Shown: positions 42,880-55,000, numbered from the stretch's first letter. The stretch is 64,000 nt of DNA from Adiantum capillus-veneris (GCA_014529385.2 CM043942.1:7439001-7503000), one strand, 5' to 3'. The notes: generated from the sequence alone by a model not told the origin. Numbers and translations are program-made.

Positions 42880-45800
42880 ATCCTGTTTGAACAAATATGC
42901 GATTCTCTAGGAGAACACAATGACCTACATAAGAGCAATGCTTTAAGCCTAACCTTAAGTGGAAAGGTTGGGGATTGGTATAGAACCCTAAGGGTGGAAG
43001 AAAAAACGATTTACCCTATTGTTAGGAGAGGGAGTGCTTTGGGGTGTAGCCTCTCAGCTCCAGAAAGCCCAACGAGAGGAAGGAGAGTCGGTGAGAGACT
43101 TTATAAGTCGCTTGAAGCATTTGAATTCTCGTTGTAATCCAAATGAGCGCTTCAACAATAACCAATTTCTTGATAGATTCATTAGGGGGTTACAACATGA
43201 GGATATCTACAATGGCCTAGTCATTAGAGGTATCACCACTTGGGAAGCAGTCACCACCAACGCGATCCAATTGGAGGATAATTTAATGATTCAAGGAGAA
43301 AGAGTGTTTGTTGAGTCTAAATCTATTAGCTCACAAGCATCGGGGCATCAGCCAATGACCCTAAAGCCTATTGCTAAGGAGCCAAAGATATCTGAGATGA
43401 CTTTAGCAGATCTCACCAAGGCTATTCAAGAGAGTCTGAGAGACAATCGTGCTCCGCAAAAAAATCATATGTATCCAAGAAGGGAGTAGCAATGGTGCTC
43501 AGTATGCTATGGACCGCATAGTACCAGTGAATGCCCTACTTTTAGAGTAAAATTCAATGGGAACTGCAATGCATGTGGAAGGTATGGTCATCAAGCTAAG
43601 GATTGCATAGTATTTAAGCGCGTGATGGCCAATAGACCAACCTTAGCATGGATAGACACACCTCGAGTGCCTGCATTGATGCTGGCCCCACATCTTGAAC
43701 AAACAGCACAACAAATGGTCCCTAGGGCCCAAAATGTTGTTCAAACAACACCCTTACCACCTCCAGTGCTAGGACCGCAACCACCACATCCGAGAATCAC
43801 TTCTATGAATCAAGTGGGTTGTGAGTCATCTATTTCTTGTTTGGAAGGCTGTGAGGAAGATATAGATCCTAATATTGCCTATGGGATGGATGTGCTTGAA
43901 GAAAGTCCATAATACTACATGGAGGACTATTGGGGACAAGTCAAACCTGTATATCAAGTAGCTGCTCTTGCGGCAAGAGGCCAAAATATCAATTACACTG
44001 CTAAGAGACCACCTCTTCAATGCTATGAGTGTGGAGGTCCACATTGTGTAGCCGAGTGTCCTATTAGGCTACAAAAGAACGCTACACTAATGCAAACCAA
44101 TCAAGCGAGCACGTCTACAATGCCGATACTCATGTGTAAATGATGTGGCATAGATCATTTGATTGCCCAATGTCCAAATAATCCAAATGCACCGAAGATC
44201 ACACCATTAAACTTGATTGAAGTTATCGAGGAGCCATCACCAAGTACACCCGTGGTACCAGTAAACGTACTCACACGATCGATGCTCCAAAAACAAAATT
44301 ATATTCTTGAGGAAAGAGACACGACATCAATTGCCCAATCTCAGAAAAAGAAGAAAACACGAAGAAAGAGATCGCAAAAAGCAGCGAAGTCAGACCCCAG
44401 TTCAAAGACCAACATAGGGACTGGTGACGACCCCGTATATATGAATGACGCTGAAGAAGATTCTGATTCAGGTGAAACCATGGAATCCAAAACGACCACT
44501 AACATAGAAACCAACAAGGAAGATCTTCATGAGCCACAATGGCCAGGATCCAAAAAGAAGATAGGAACTTACCCAAACCCTACAGAGGAAATTGAGCGAG
44601 TCAAGCAATTAAGGAGTTTGGTAGAGGATACCCAAAGGGATCTAGAACCAACACCTAGGAAGATCCAGATTACATACACCATGTTCCCTACGCAACAACA
44701 ACCTCACCAAGTCCATAGACCCTTGGACATACCTAGTGTCATCCAAGAAGAAAGTGACTTAAAGTCATGGGAAAGTGGGCGTACTCACTTCTTGATGAAA
44801 AGAATGTTTACAGAGGGACTACCTGATCGTATCGAAGAAATGGAGATCCCATCTTCCCCACGTCAAGGGACTCAAGGCCAAAAGGTGCCGTTAAACATTG
44901 CCAAATTGATGGATTTCATGTCTTCAGAAGTTAGAACCACCATCATGTCCAAACTATATAAAGACCTTGAGCTAGTCTCAGCTCTTCGAGCCTTCCTCAA
45001 TGGAGAACTAAAGGTTGGGCTACCACAATTTGCACAGATGGATGGAGATGGGGAGATTCCAATAGAGGAGGAATGCATAGATCCACAACCCAATCTAGAT
45101 GAGAACCTTGTTATAGAAATACCTGTTAACAAGTTGGGACAATACTTTGAGGGTGATGAATCTAATGCGACTATACCAATCACTACTAAGGGATTAACTG
45201 TGAAGGGAATCCTTGATGGTGGTGCTGGGGTTAGCATTATCACTAAAAATTGTTGGGAAACTATGGGAAGACCTCACCTTGCGACCACAACCATAGTACT
45301 GAAGATGGCCAACGGGTCTATTGTTAAACCTATTGGGATGCTAGAAGATCTCAAGATGAAGGTCTTTGGACATAAAATAAGGATTACCTTTATTGTTATG
45401 GATTTCTCCAAACACACTATGGCATCGGAGATGATCTTAAGACGTCCTTTCATGAGGGAAGCAAAAATGGTGCATGACTGGTCTAAAAACCATGTCTACT
45501 TGCAGTTCCAAGATTCTGTCATTCGAGTGGATCTTGTGATGGGTCAAGCACATCCTCTAGGAAAGAGGTTTATAATTGATCATAGATCTGACACCACAGT
45601 TCACTCGGCCCCATTGCAGTATTGTTACACGTGTAAAGCGGACACTGATGTTGGGGAAGATTCTCCTTATATGGATGTACTACCTGGGATGACTGAGTCG
45701 AACAATGTGGATTGGGTCCACCTAGCAGCAACCATAGAAACTTGGGGAAATAGGGGGACAACCTGGGTAACACCGGAGGGGGATGAAATGCCCGTACCCT

Positions 45801-46507
45801 TAAATATGCTACAAGCAATGCATATATCTTCTGACAAGACTCATCCTCATATAACAAAGAAAACATACAAGTGGGTCCCTAAAGCTTCTTTAGCAACCAT
45901 AGACAATGCTAAAAGACAACATCCTGGTAAGAGACGTTCCATTCGCCGCAAGAAATGTAAAGAAATGTTGCGTTGGATTCCTAAAAAACTATTGGAAGCC
46001 CAAGGCTACTATCAAGGAAATGATCAAATATGGGTGCCAAAACGTAAATTGTGCTCTTACTTGTCACAGGGCCCATGTGAGCTCAATCCAGTGGCTCCAA
46101 AACTACTTGAAGATCGTGGGAAGGAAAAAATCATGGAATGAGACACACCCGCTCCAGAGCTAGTTTGGGTACCAAAGAAAGAACGATTTGTTCCACCTAG
46201 CTCAGGAACACAGAAAGCAAATGAAGCTTTTTGCTCTTCATGTAGTTCCTATATGGAAATAGAAGCTTCAACACAACCTCCACCTACCATTGTACATATC
46301 CATACAAGCAAGAAAGAGTTTACACCTCCCGTTGTAAGTTCACCACCTACAACGATGTTGCAAATAAAATCATGGGAGAGTACCTTACCACCCTTGCAAC
46401 TAGATGAAACGCATAGAGCGGTCGAAAAGTATTGGTTAAAGCCTTCACCTATAACAACTTGGAACAACTGGTTTCAAAGGGTGACGACATCATTTCAAAC
46501 GGTATGA
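42880..46507 (+). pseudogene. G4 gag-protease-WVPK polyprotein with four stop codons
   Basis: The capsid begins abruptly at FEQICDSLGEHND (42888). A 26-bp deletion near 43022 shifts the frame. From 43019 to 46507 a single frame is kept, interrupted only by TAG 43487, TAA 43910, TGA 44141 and TGA 46139; two of the four are clean C-to-T changes relative to sister copies. The first knuckle (CSVCYGPHSTSEC, ~43498) and the canonical second (CNACGRYGHQAKDC, ~43565) come first. The third is CYECGGPHCVAEC (~44020) and the fourth is CGIDHLIAQC after the TGA. The protease has ILDGGAGVS (~45208), but its second conserved block reads ILRRPF instead of ILGRP. Four W-[VI]-P-K motifs follow (45870-46175). 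Frame conservation suggests selection or a recent origin. Confidence 0.85.
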
Positions 46508-48124
46508 TCTACCCAAGGAAGGGGGGAGTGTTTGTTGACATCCATCATTCACTTGCTTCCCTCTCAACCTTTCTCCCAGACCTCTTAATCTCCAATCTTA
46601 GGGAATGTATATATAAAGACTTATACACACAAAAAACAAAAAAATAAAGAGCAAGAGCAATTAGCAAACGAGTATGCACAATAAAAGTCAAAACATTGAC
46701 TCATACCTACACATTCGCATCCGGTACACTGAAACAAAAACCTATGCCATAAAATAGCTTTGATCCTCATCACTGGAGTGATGGAGGGTAGGTAGAATTA
46801 GTACGATATGAGTGTTTCCGTTTTAGAGTTGAGTGATTAGCAAAGTTACTTTTTCCCACTGATGTGCCTCCTATAGGTATTCTTTGTGTTTTCTCGTGTG
46901 TACAGGAACATGTTGCTGTGGTTAGAATTTGGACCTTCATGGATTCTTTCTCTCATCCACTTTTCAAATCAAGCGCAATCATCAATGCAAACAGGTGTTT
47001 CTTGTCCATTAGCATTGCCCCTTATCTTTTTGCATCCATGTTTGTCTGCTTTGATTGTGATTGGTAGCATAATATTCAACGCATTTGCTTAGTACCAAAC
47101 ATTAAATTCAATGAATTTTTTGTCATAATCACTTGTCTAGATTTAAAAATCAAGTAGTCCGACTAAGCTAGTTTGACCAAGTTAGGTGTTAGATATCTTC
47201 TCTTACTACCATGGGGAATGCCTTCCTAATAATTAATGGTTACTTAGGTTCTTAATCCGATTTAGGTAGCATTGTGTGAAATGTACTAGGGCTTTCTTGT
47301 GGGCTTGACCCTATTGACCTTTAGCTTAAGTATTATAAAGGGAGTTTACTAGTGTGATGAGCCTGGGGAGGGTAACAGTGTTATATGACCCCCCAAAGTT
47401 ACAAAATTAAAATGTTGAAAACGAACAAAAGAAAAATCAAAGTGCCACAATGCAAAATCTAAAGCGGAAAGAGAAATCTCAGCTTTGATTTGGTACTTCA
47501 CTCACATGTATCGCCTATGGTACTAGAGCCCTAGAGATTCCCAGTGTGGGCGCTTTTCCTTGAAAAGCAAAAAACCCAAGGCATACAAAATAAGCACACA
47601 CATCAAAATTGAATCACTGTGAAAAGACTTTGGGGGGTCAAAGAAAAGGTAATCAGTCAGGCGATGATTTCATGATAAATTCCTTTTATCGTAGCTTAAC
47701 TACAAGGTCTTCTAGGTATAGCCTCTAGTCCTCGAACATGAAATACTTGGCTCTCGCGATTAAACAACTTAATTGACCAGAGAAAATTAAGAAGCTTACC
47801 CATGGTATTAATAGTCGATCTCTAATGCCTTTCGACCGTTAAATTAGCGATCCCAGACTTGTTTAATTTTTTACCTTTACATCTGTTTATGCATTTGATT
47901 ATATTGCAATTTAATGTTTATTGCTAACAAATTGTTTAAAATTGTGTTACCAATCAATTTGTTTGCCTAAAACTGCATATGATTTTTAATCGCTTATGAG
48001 AATGCAATTACCGTGTTGTTTGATTTTGCAGTGACTGAAGAAGGCTAAGGACATTCATCTCAAATGCTCTTCCACCTCGACGAACGAGCTCCAACTCAAT
48101 AGCTTCCGAGGACGGAATCTACAT
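46508..48124 (+). other. G4 3' non-coding region
   Basis: About 1.6 kb conserved with the other copies but without a shared frame. It starts with the purine tract AAGGAAGGGGGGAGTG (46515). Confidence 0.7.
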
Positions 48125-48138
48125 CAGAAAGGGGGGCA
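48125..48138 (+). other. G4 polypurine tract
   Basis: CAGAAAGGGGGGCA precedes the 3' LTR, whose first base is G instead of T here (GGTTAACCC), a point change at the terminus. Confidence 0.85.
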
Positions 48139-48454
48139 GGTTAACCCTCACGGCTCACGGACACCCTATCACCTACGACGGACATTGTAACCTACGGTGG
48201 ACATTGTATTATTTATTTGGTAGAGTCAGGTACCGGGCTTGTCGGTCCAATAGGAAAAGGGTAAGAGTGATCGCCAATGAGAGGCACACTCTAACTGGAA
48301 CATTCAAGGGATTAGTTGGCTAAGCATGGGCGCCCAAGTGTGAATGGGGCGAGCTCATATAAAAGTCAACTAAACCTAAAATTCACTCATTCTCTCATTT
48401 GTGCAATTGAATAGTGCTCTTGCTCCATCTCCTTCTTATTCTTCTTCATCTCTT

Positions 48455-48485
<31 letters not shown>

Positions 48486-48752
48486 GTGAGAGAGGGAGAG
48501 AGAGGGAGTGTGTGGGCGATCGAGCATTACGAAGGCACGACGGCGGTGAAGCGGTTGAGCGCGGCGAAGCGGCGGCTCCTTCTTCTTTGCGGCGAGGAAT
48601 CCTCCACGAAGCAAGCGTAGAGCGGTGAGTGACACAAGATCGCCTTCTTTGAGCTTACTAGTTTAGGCTTGTTGTGTGCTTGGAGCCATTTGTGGCTGGC
48701 ACACGGTGTATCGGCAAGTTCCTTGCATTGACACGTGCGACATACGCACACA
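48139..48752 (+). repeat. G4 3' LTR
   Basis: 614 bp, pairs with 41868-42469; GGTGG duplication follows at 48753. Confidence 0.92.
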
Positions 48753-48757
48753 GGTGG

Positions 48758-51393
48758 TTGTGGTCCTAGCACTGGAGGTGGTAAGGGTGTTGTTTGAACA
48801 ACATTTTGGGCCCTAGGGACCATGTGTTGTGTTGTTTGTTCAAGAGGTGGGGCCGGCATCAATGCAGGCACTCGTGGTGTGTCTGTCCATGCTAAGGTTG
48901 TTCTAGTGGCCATCGCGTGCTTAAATACTATGCAATCCTTAGGTTGATGACCATACCTCCCACAGGCATTGCAGTTCCCATTGAATTTTACTCTAAAAGT
49001 AGGGCATTCAATGGTACTATGCGATCCATAGCATACTGAGTACCATTGTTGCTCCCTTCTTGGATATATATGATTGTTTTGCGGAGCACGATTATCTCTA
49101 AGACTCTCTTGAATAGCCTTGGTGAGATCTGCTAGAGTCATCTCAGATATCTTTGGCTCCTTAGCAATAGGCTTTAGGGTCATTGGTTGATGCCTTGATG
49201 CTTGGGAGCTAATAGATTTAGGCTCAACAGACACCTTTCTCCTTGAATCATTAAATTATCCTCCAATTGTATCTATTGGTGGTGACTGCTTCCCAAGTGG
49301 TGATACCTCTAATGACTAGGCCATTGTTGATATCCTCACGTCGTAATCCCCTAATGAATCTATCAAGCAATTGTTTATTATTGAAGCGCTCATTTGGATT
49401 ACAACGAGAATTCAAATGCTTCAGTCGACTATTAAAGTCTCTCATCGACTCTCCTTCCTCTCGTTGGGCTTTCTGGAGCTGAGAGGCTACACCCCAAATC
49501 ACTCCCTCTCGTATGTATTCTTTCAAGAACAGTCTCTTAAGAGTAGGGTAAATTGTTTTTTCTTCCACCCTTAGGGTTCTATACCAATCCCCATCCTTTC
49601 GATCCACTTAAGGTTAGGCTTAAAGCATTACTCTTATACATGTCATTGTGTTCTCTTAGAGAATTGCATATTTGTTCAAACACTTTGATATGCTTTCTCA
49701 CATCCCCATCTCCACTAAATTTTTGTGTGAGCTTGGCTATTTGTACTGCCTTACTTCTAGGCTCTGTATCAGGCGTGTTACTCATATTCTCAACAATAGA
49801 TCAACCAATAGCTTGAGCAAATGTTGCCAAGTCACCTAAGTGAGCAGGCACCGTGGGTGAAGGCGCTCCAGATACTACATGTGGAGTAGGTATTGGCATT
49901 GGGCTTGGCGCATAGGAAGCCCTTGGGTTCCACGTTGGATACGGTGTTGTGCCATGTGGTGGTCCATAGTTCATATGTGTGGCCCTAGGCGTATCAGACG
50001 TCGGATGTGACATGCTAATGCTAGCCAGTATAGTCCCATGGAAATAAGATCTTGTGTGTTGTGGTGGTGGAGCATAGGTAGTTGAAACAATGGGAGGGGT
50101 AGGGACTACATGAGTGCGATGACCCATGGGTGTATACGATTGGTACACACTTGTAGGTACTGTTGCAAGTATTAAGCTACCATGTAGTGGTGCTTTACTA
50201 ACAAATGAGGTCCATGGCGTGTTTCTTGGCATGCCCATCATTGGGGTAGGCATGGTAGCCATGGTGTCATCAAGGGAAAGATGAGCTAGACTTGGAAAGG
50301 TAAAGCTATCACTTGTGGGCTCAGATTGCACTGATACCCCTGGCGAAACAACATATGGAGGATCCATCGGACTTACCGAGGGAGTCTCCATTTGCGATAA
50401 GGTCGTTTGTTTAGCCTTTCCTGTATGCAAGAATCTCATGAGGCCCGTTGAAGGAAACTTGATCCCCTTGTTCTGTCTCTCTAACTCAATGACCCTATGG
50501 ATGACCTCACAAACTCTTTGTTGTTTATGTTCCACACTAGTAGCACCCATTGTTGTAGATCTTCCACACTAGTAGCACCCATTGTGGATTGTACGACATT
50601 TAACCAACCCCCGTGATAGGTGTGACTTGTGTATAGGTCGGTTAGAGTTTCCGTTTGTAGTTTGTATTCACAGTTCTCATTTAAGAATGCTCCATCTAGG
50701 ATTGAGGTGCTAGGGGTGTCCTTTGAGATAGATGCAATGTTGCTTTCGAGGGGTTGACCCTTAGCTGTTGCTAAGTCAGGAGCACTCGATTGCTCTCTTA
50801 GCAAGGATATTGACATATGGCCTTTCGCTTTAACTCTCTTTGTTGATCCGCCTTGCGTAAGCTCTCAATTTCCTTTTCCCTCGTTGCAAGGATATACCGC
50901 TCAACCTCTTGCACTTCGGCAAGGCTTCTAGCATCGGGTAATATGACCTCGGAGGGAAATAACTCTGAAGAGTCAGGAGGTGCAGTGAATGAAGTATTCA
51001 CGTGCACATTCTCTAAGGGCATAGAGTCTACGTTCGTCATGAATGGCGAATTTACTTCCCCACCCCCCTCATTTACATCATTAGCTCCATGTTCGGAGCG
51101 AGTGGCTCTACTAAAGGTTTCCTTCAAGCGGCTAAGCACCTCGGCCCGGAATGCAGGCCGATGGCATGCATGTCTTGGCTTGAGCTATTGGGATTAGGCA
51201 TTGGGAAACCCTCCATGACGTCGTAGTCAGAGGAAGAGTCACTAGCCGCTATGTTCGGGTCTTGGTTTGTACTACCTTGGGTCCATGCCGAGGGCCAGGA
51301 ACCTAAGGTAGAGAACTCGCGTAAGTCGAAATCCTCTCTAGTTTCTCCATCTCTAGCGCATGACCAGAGCGCAGATGCATGCGCCTTTGGCAC
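48758..51393 (-). pseudogene. G3 gag: N-terminus, capsid and first knuckles
   Basis: Minus strand pieces in order: N-terminal region (51393-50798), NENCEYKLQTET stretch (50816-50481), Pro/Thr-rich linker (50550-49801), start of capsid (49785-49579), rest of capsid with FLKEYIREG and RDFNSRLKHLN (49607-49251) and knuckles (49234-48760). The first knuckle has lost its first Cys (YSVCYGSHSTIEC) and the second is CNACGRYGHQPKDC. Pieces lie in different frames because of at least five small indels, including a duplicated ACACTAGTAGCACCCATTGT at 50535-50585. G4 splits it at 48758. Confidence 0.82.
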
Positions 51394-52132
51394 CCTACAA
51401 GCGTCGGTGAATAACCTCGAAGGTTAACCGCTTACTTTTTTAGGCGTTTGTTTTCACTCTTTTTTTCATGTTTTTTAATGATCGGTTTTTTTAATTAAAG
51501 TGTGTGATAGCTCAAAACGAGCGTATCACTTAGAGGGTTGCGGTGTGCATTACAGCACAACGTTCGGTCACCCGAAGCTCCGTTGGTCCTCAAAAAAGTC
51601 GATTTTTAGATACGTGTGAAGCTAAAATACGTAATTTCAAAGGGTGACTCAGGCCTCTGAGCATGAGCTTGGGCTTGGGTTTGGGCTCGGGTCTAGGAGA
51701 TATTCCCGATCCCGGTCCTACCTTTAATTTTTTTAATTAATTAATTAAATTAAATTAAATTAAATTTAATTTAAATTTTTTATTTTTTTGGGGATAAGGT
51801 CGTCACAGCCTGCGCGCGAGCAGACACACACTCTACCTACTTACTTACAACTAATACACCTACTGTTACACACTAACACACTTCATTAGCTCTCACAGAT
51901 CTACTTCCTACTTACTGTACATTATATTACACAGAACTAACAACCTTAATACTAACACCTTATACAGAGAAAACACAGTAACCTTTCAAAACTTTATTAA
52001 CAAAAAAAATACACAGTAGTAACACAAAATCCTTCTTCTCAACACACACACCTTCCTTCCCTACCCTTCCTACAATTGAAATTGCACCACAAAAGAAGCA
52101 CAGAGTACCATTCAAAATTAGTGTATGGCATT
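51394..52132 (-). other. G3 leader, non-coding
   Basis: Between primer site and gag. It has a TAATT-rich low-complexity block (51727-51785) next to a G/C-rich stretch with repeated GGGCTTGGG (51665-51700), the same order as in G1 5885-6000. Confidence 0.65.
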
Positions 52133-52149
52133 CCCTGGCAACGGCGCCA
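52133..52149 (-). other. G3 primer binding site (tRNA-Asp)
   Basis: Minus strand TGGCGCCGTTGCCAGGG, 16 of 17 matches to the plant tRNA-Asp complement. Confidence 0.9.
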
Positions 52150-52153
52150 AAAA

Positions 52154-52706
52154 TGTGCACGTATGTCGCACGTGTCAATGCAAGGAACTTGTCGATACAC
52201 TGTGTGCGAGCCACAAATGGCTCCAAGCACACAACAAGCCTAAGCTAGTAAGCTCAAACATGGCGATGGTGTGTCACTCACCGCTCTACGCTTGCTGTCG
52301 TGGAGGATTCCTCGCCGCAAAAAAGAGGGAGACGTCGCTACGCCACGCTAATCGTCTCGCCGCCGTCGTGCCATTGCAATGCTCGATCGTGCTCTCTCTC
52401 TCTCTCTCTCTCTCACGCATACACACACACAAGGAGATGAAGAAGAAGAAGATGGAGATGGAGCAAGAGCACTCTTCAATTGCACAAATGAGCGAATGAG
52501 TGAATTTTAGGTTTAGTTGACTTTTATATGAGTTCGCCCCATTCACACTTGGACGCCCATGCTTAGCCAACTAATCCCTTGAATGTTCGAGTTAAAGTGC
52601 ACCTCTCATCGGCGATCACTCTTACCCTTTTCCTATTGGACCGACTCTACCAAATAAATAATACAGCGTCCGTCGTAGGTGATAGGAATGTGCGTAAGGG
52701 TTCACA
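52154..52706 (-). repeat. G3 5' LTR
   Basis: 553 bp; TATA box at 52528-52522 (minus). GTCCC duplication at 52707-52711. Confidence 0.9.
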
Positions 52707-52711
52707 GTCCC

Positions 52712-53479
52712 TTGTGTAGTGGTGAGTAGAGGTGTAATTTCTTTTAGATAAGATTTTGGTGGTGGGGGCATTGGGATGTCATCATCTCCACCTCCTCCTT
52801 GAGCATCAATGCACTCATCTTTGTACGTTTATCATTTTTATCCATTCATCATAGGTCTTTTCTTCTTTTTTTGCCTGGATTTTTACTCTTCAACAAACTC
52901 TTATTGCTCTATAGTTTTATATTGACCATCTCTTGCATCGTTCTTTTGCTCCATAACACCTTTTTTTGATCTCTTATTGGAACTCCTATAGACTCCCCAA
53001 TTCTAATTCTTCTAAGAAATGTTTTGTTTTCCTCACCTCTTTTTGTTCAGCCCTTACATGAAGCACATATATATCTCATCCTCTGGCATAATGTTGGGTG
53101 AGCTCATCGTAATTCATGTAGTAGGTGGTTGTTGCCTACTCCATCTAAAACTCATAAGTAGGGGCCATTGGACATAATGCTGTCCTTTGAGTCCTACCTC
53201 TTCTCCTACAACCTTGAGCTCTATCTTGTTGCACTTTTGTACGTCCACCATGAACATTGGATATGGTTTTATTAAGAGACTAGAGTTAAAAAGCTCATAA
53301 AATATTTTGGCAAAAAATTTAGCGGTCTCCCAAAAAAATAGGCCATATTTAATTCTTTCAATAGTGTGGCTCTCCCTTTGAAATTGGTAAGCAAGCATAG
53401 AGACAAGTTTGTGTAAAGAGATAGAAAAGGAGAGAGATTGAGCTCTTACAAGCACACATGTATACAAATAAAAGAGCAC
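52712..53479. other. No gene recognised; flank of C3
   Basis: T-rich, no conserved domain. An open minus-strand frame of 176 codons (53644-53114) runs across the C3 LTR border and is not a gene. Confidence 0.55.
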
Positions 53480-53484
53480 ATAAT

Positions 53485-53643
53485 TGTTACCATATACATG
53501 TGGTAGTGATGTATAAACGCCCATCATTCTAGGGCTATCTATCTTTCCATTGCACACTAAGCAAAACACTTTCGGTTGTGTGCCTTGAGCTTCCTTTGTC
53601 TTCTCCAAGTTGTGTGTGTTTTCTTGCAACCCTAATTCCAACA
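53485..53643 (+). repeat. C3 5' LTR
   Basis: 159 bp. Relative to the 3' LTR it lacks about 69 bp between GTGATGT and the ATACGCCC/AAACGCCC segment. Confidence 0.9.
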
Positions 53644-53645
53644 AT

Positions 53646-53657
53646 TGGTATTAGAGC
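53646..53657 (+). other. C3 primer binding site (initiator tRNA-Met)
   Basis: TGGTATTAGAGC, 11 of 12 matches to the standard copia primer site, two bases after the LTR. Confidence 0.88.
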
Positions 53658-53973
53658 AGGTTGCATCCTCTCGGGTTTAGTCGTTAGTATCTCCAACACA
53701 CACATGCTCACTTTCTTCGAATTTTGTGAGCTTTGGCTAGCATTCGCTGGTTTGTTCAAAATTTTGATTCGAACTCATTTCAACCTCCGTTTCCACTATA
53801 GGCAGTACTGCTGCACATACTATTTTGTGATTTTGTACAAAAATTCTGTCAGTGTTGTTTTCTCCATAACAAGTCTCTTATGGTCTTCTATGGTTTGCGC
53901 TATATAGCACTTGTTGTTCCCACTCTCCTTCTCCTCTTTTTGGGCAGTTTTCACATCAGGTGCATCATTTACC

Positions 53974-55000
53974 ATGGTTGAAAACAACACAGATGTGTTC
54001 AAGATGTTTGTTGTTGAGGACAGATTGGATGGGGACAATTACCCTATGTGGGATTATATGATGCAACATGTTCTTGTGTGGAATGGCGTCTAGAATATTG
54101 TGCAGGGCATTGATGTACATCCTGGTTATGAGGATGTAGACGATGTTGAGGATGTTGCAGGTCTTGCTGCCAGGATTGTTGCTGTTAGAGTTGTTTTGCC
54201 TACAGCTGAGCAAGCTCGTTGGGATGTAAAAGATGCGTAGACTCATGCATTGATTGCGTTATCTATGAACCGCACTATTACTCCTCACATTTGTTCAGCG
54301 AAATCTATCAAACATGCTTGGGATATTCTGGTTGGTCTTTATGCAAGTCGCACAATGAGGCCAAAAATTGCATTGTTGCGTAAAGAGCTGGAATCGAAGA
54401 TTATGCATGAGAAAGATGATATGGACACTTTCCTTGCTGGTGTCAAGGATATCAATGAGCAACTTACTTCTGCAGGTGAAGTCATTTTAGACAGTTCCCT
54501 TGTGGAGACTGTTCTTGATGCCTTGCCAAATTCTTACCAGACTTTTGCTACTACTTGGAGACTTATGACCCAAGGAAATCCTGAAGTTGTCAAGTTTGAT
54601 ACATTATGCACATTGTTGTTACAAGAGTCACTTTCCAGAAAAAACAAGACTAGACAGCGTGCAGTTGAACATGCCTTTATTGTTGCTCAAAGAAAAGGTG
54701 GTAATAGTAATGCAACCACTTCTCATGGTTCTTCTGCGAGTGGAAAATCACATGTTCCTAATGCTTCTGCTGGAAACAATTCGTCTGGAAATTCTGGTGA
54801 TAAAGGCAAAAAGAGATGCTTTTCCATTATTGTAAAGCTAATGATCACTTGATCAAGCAGTTTCCTAAGATGAAGGCCAAAGAGGCAAAGAAGAAAGAAG
54901 GTGGTTCCACTACAAATGCCGGTTCCACTACAAATGGAGCTATCGTTGAGTCTTCTGTGAAAGGAGATTGTGATGTTGATGTTGATGCAGAATGGGCTTT
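53974..55000 (+). pseudogene. C3 gag
   Basis: An ATG at 53974 in good context (ACCATGG) starts the gag. The DRLDGDNYPMWDYMMQHVL block (residues 13-31) is the typical copia gag start. A TAG at 54091 and a TAG at 54238 interrupt it. The frame from 54250 continues with the central gag (UBN2-type) domain: AWDILVGLY, LRKELES, M-D-T-F-L-A-G-V and V-L-D-A-L-P-N-S-Y. A Ser/Gly/Asn-rich linker leads to the zinc knuckle after a frameshift near 54815. The knuckle reads CFHYCKANDHLIKQF, with the final Cys changed to Phe. Confidence 0.88.

Larger units (their letters stand above)
41868..48752 (+). mobile_element. G4: fourth copy of the gypsy family, inserted in G3
   Basis: 6,885 bp; 5' LTR 41868-42469 (602 bp), 3' LTR 48139-48752 (614 bp), GGTGG duplications at 41863-41867 and 48753-48757. 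Removing it restores the G3 gag sequence. It has a tRNA-Asp-type primer site, leader, gag-protease-WVPK frame (42880-46507), 1.6 kb of 3' non-coding DNA and a polypurine tract. The interior is fully accounted for and contains no RT, RNase H or integrase. About 2.2 kb of leader, gag N-terminus and early capsid is deleted at about 42880. This is the only copy with no other element inside it. Confidence 0.93.
38788..52706 (-). mobile_element. G3: third copy of the gypsy family, split by nested G4
   Basis: Minus-strand element with 5' LTR 52154-52706, 3' LTR 38788-39367 and GTCCC duplications at 38783-38787 and 52707-52711. Without G4 it is about 7.03 kb. It has the tRNA-Asp primer site, gag N-terminus, capsid, knuckles and 3' non-coding region. 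Most of the linker and the protease are deleted: junctions lie near 41190, where sequence before the polyprotein end meets the pre-protease linker, and near 41500. No pol genes. Many nonsense and frameshift changes make it the most decayed of the four copies. Confidence 0.92.

Noticed and set aside
42880-48124. Reverse transcriptase or integrase in G4
   Set aside because: Looked for Tyr-x-Asp-Asp, LPQG-type, HHCC and DDE motifs in all frames across the interior. None seen, and the region after 46507 has no long frame.
53114-53644. 176-codon minus-strand frame as a gene
   Set aside because: It crosses the C3 LTR border and target duplication, and the part within the LTR recurs in the 3' LTR at 58473-58291.
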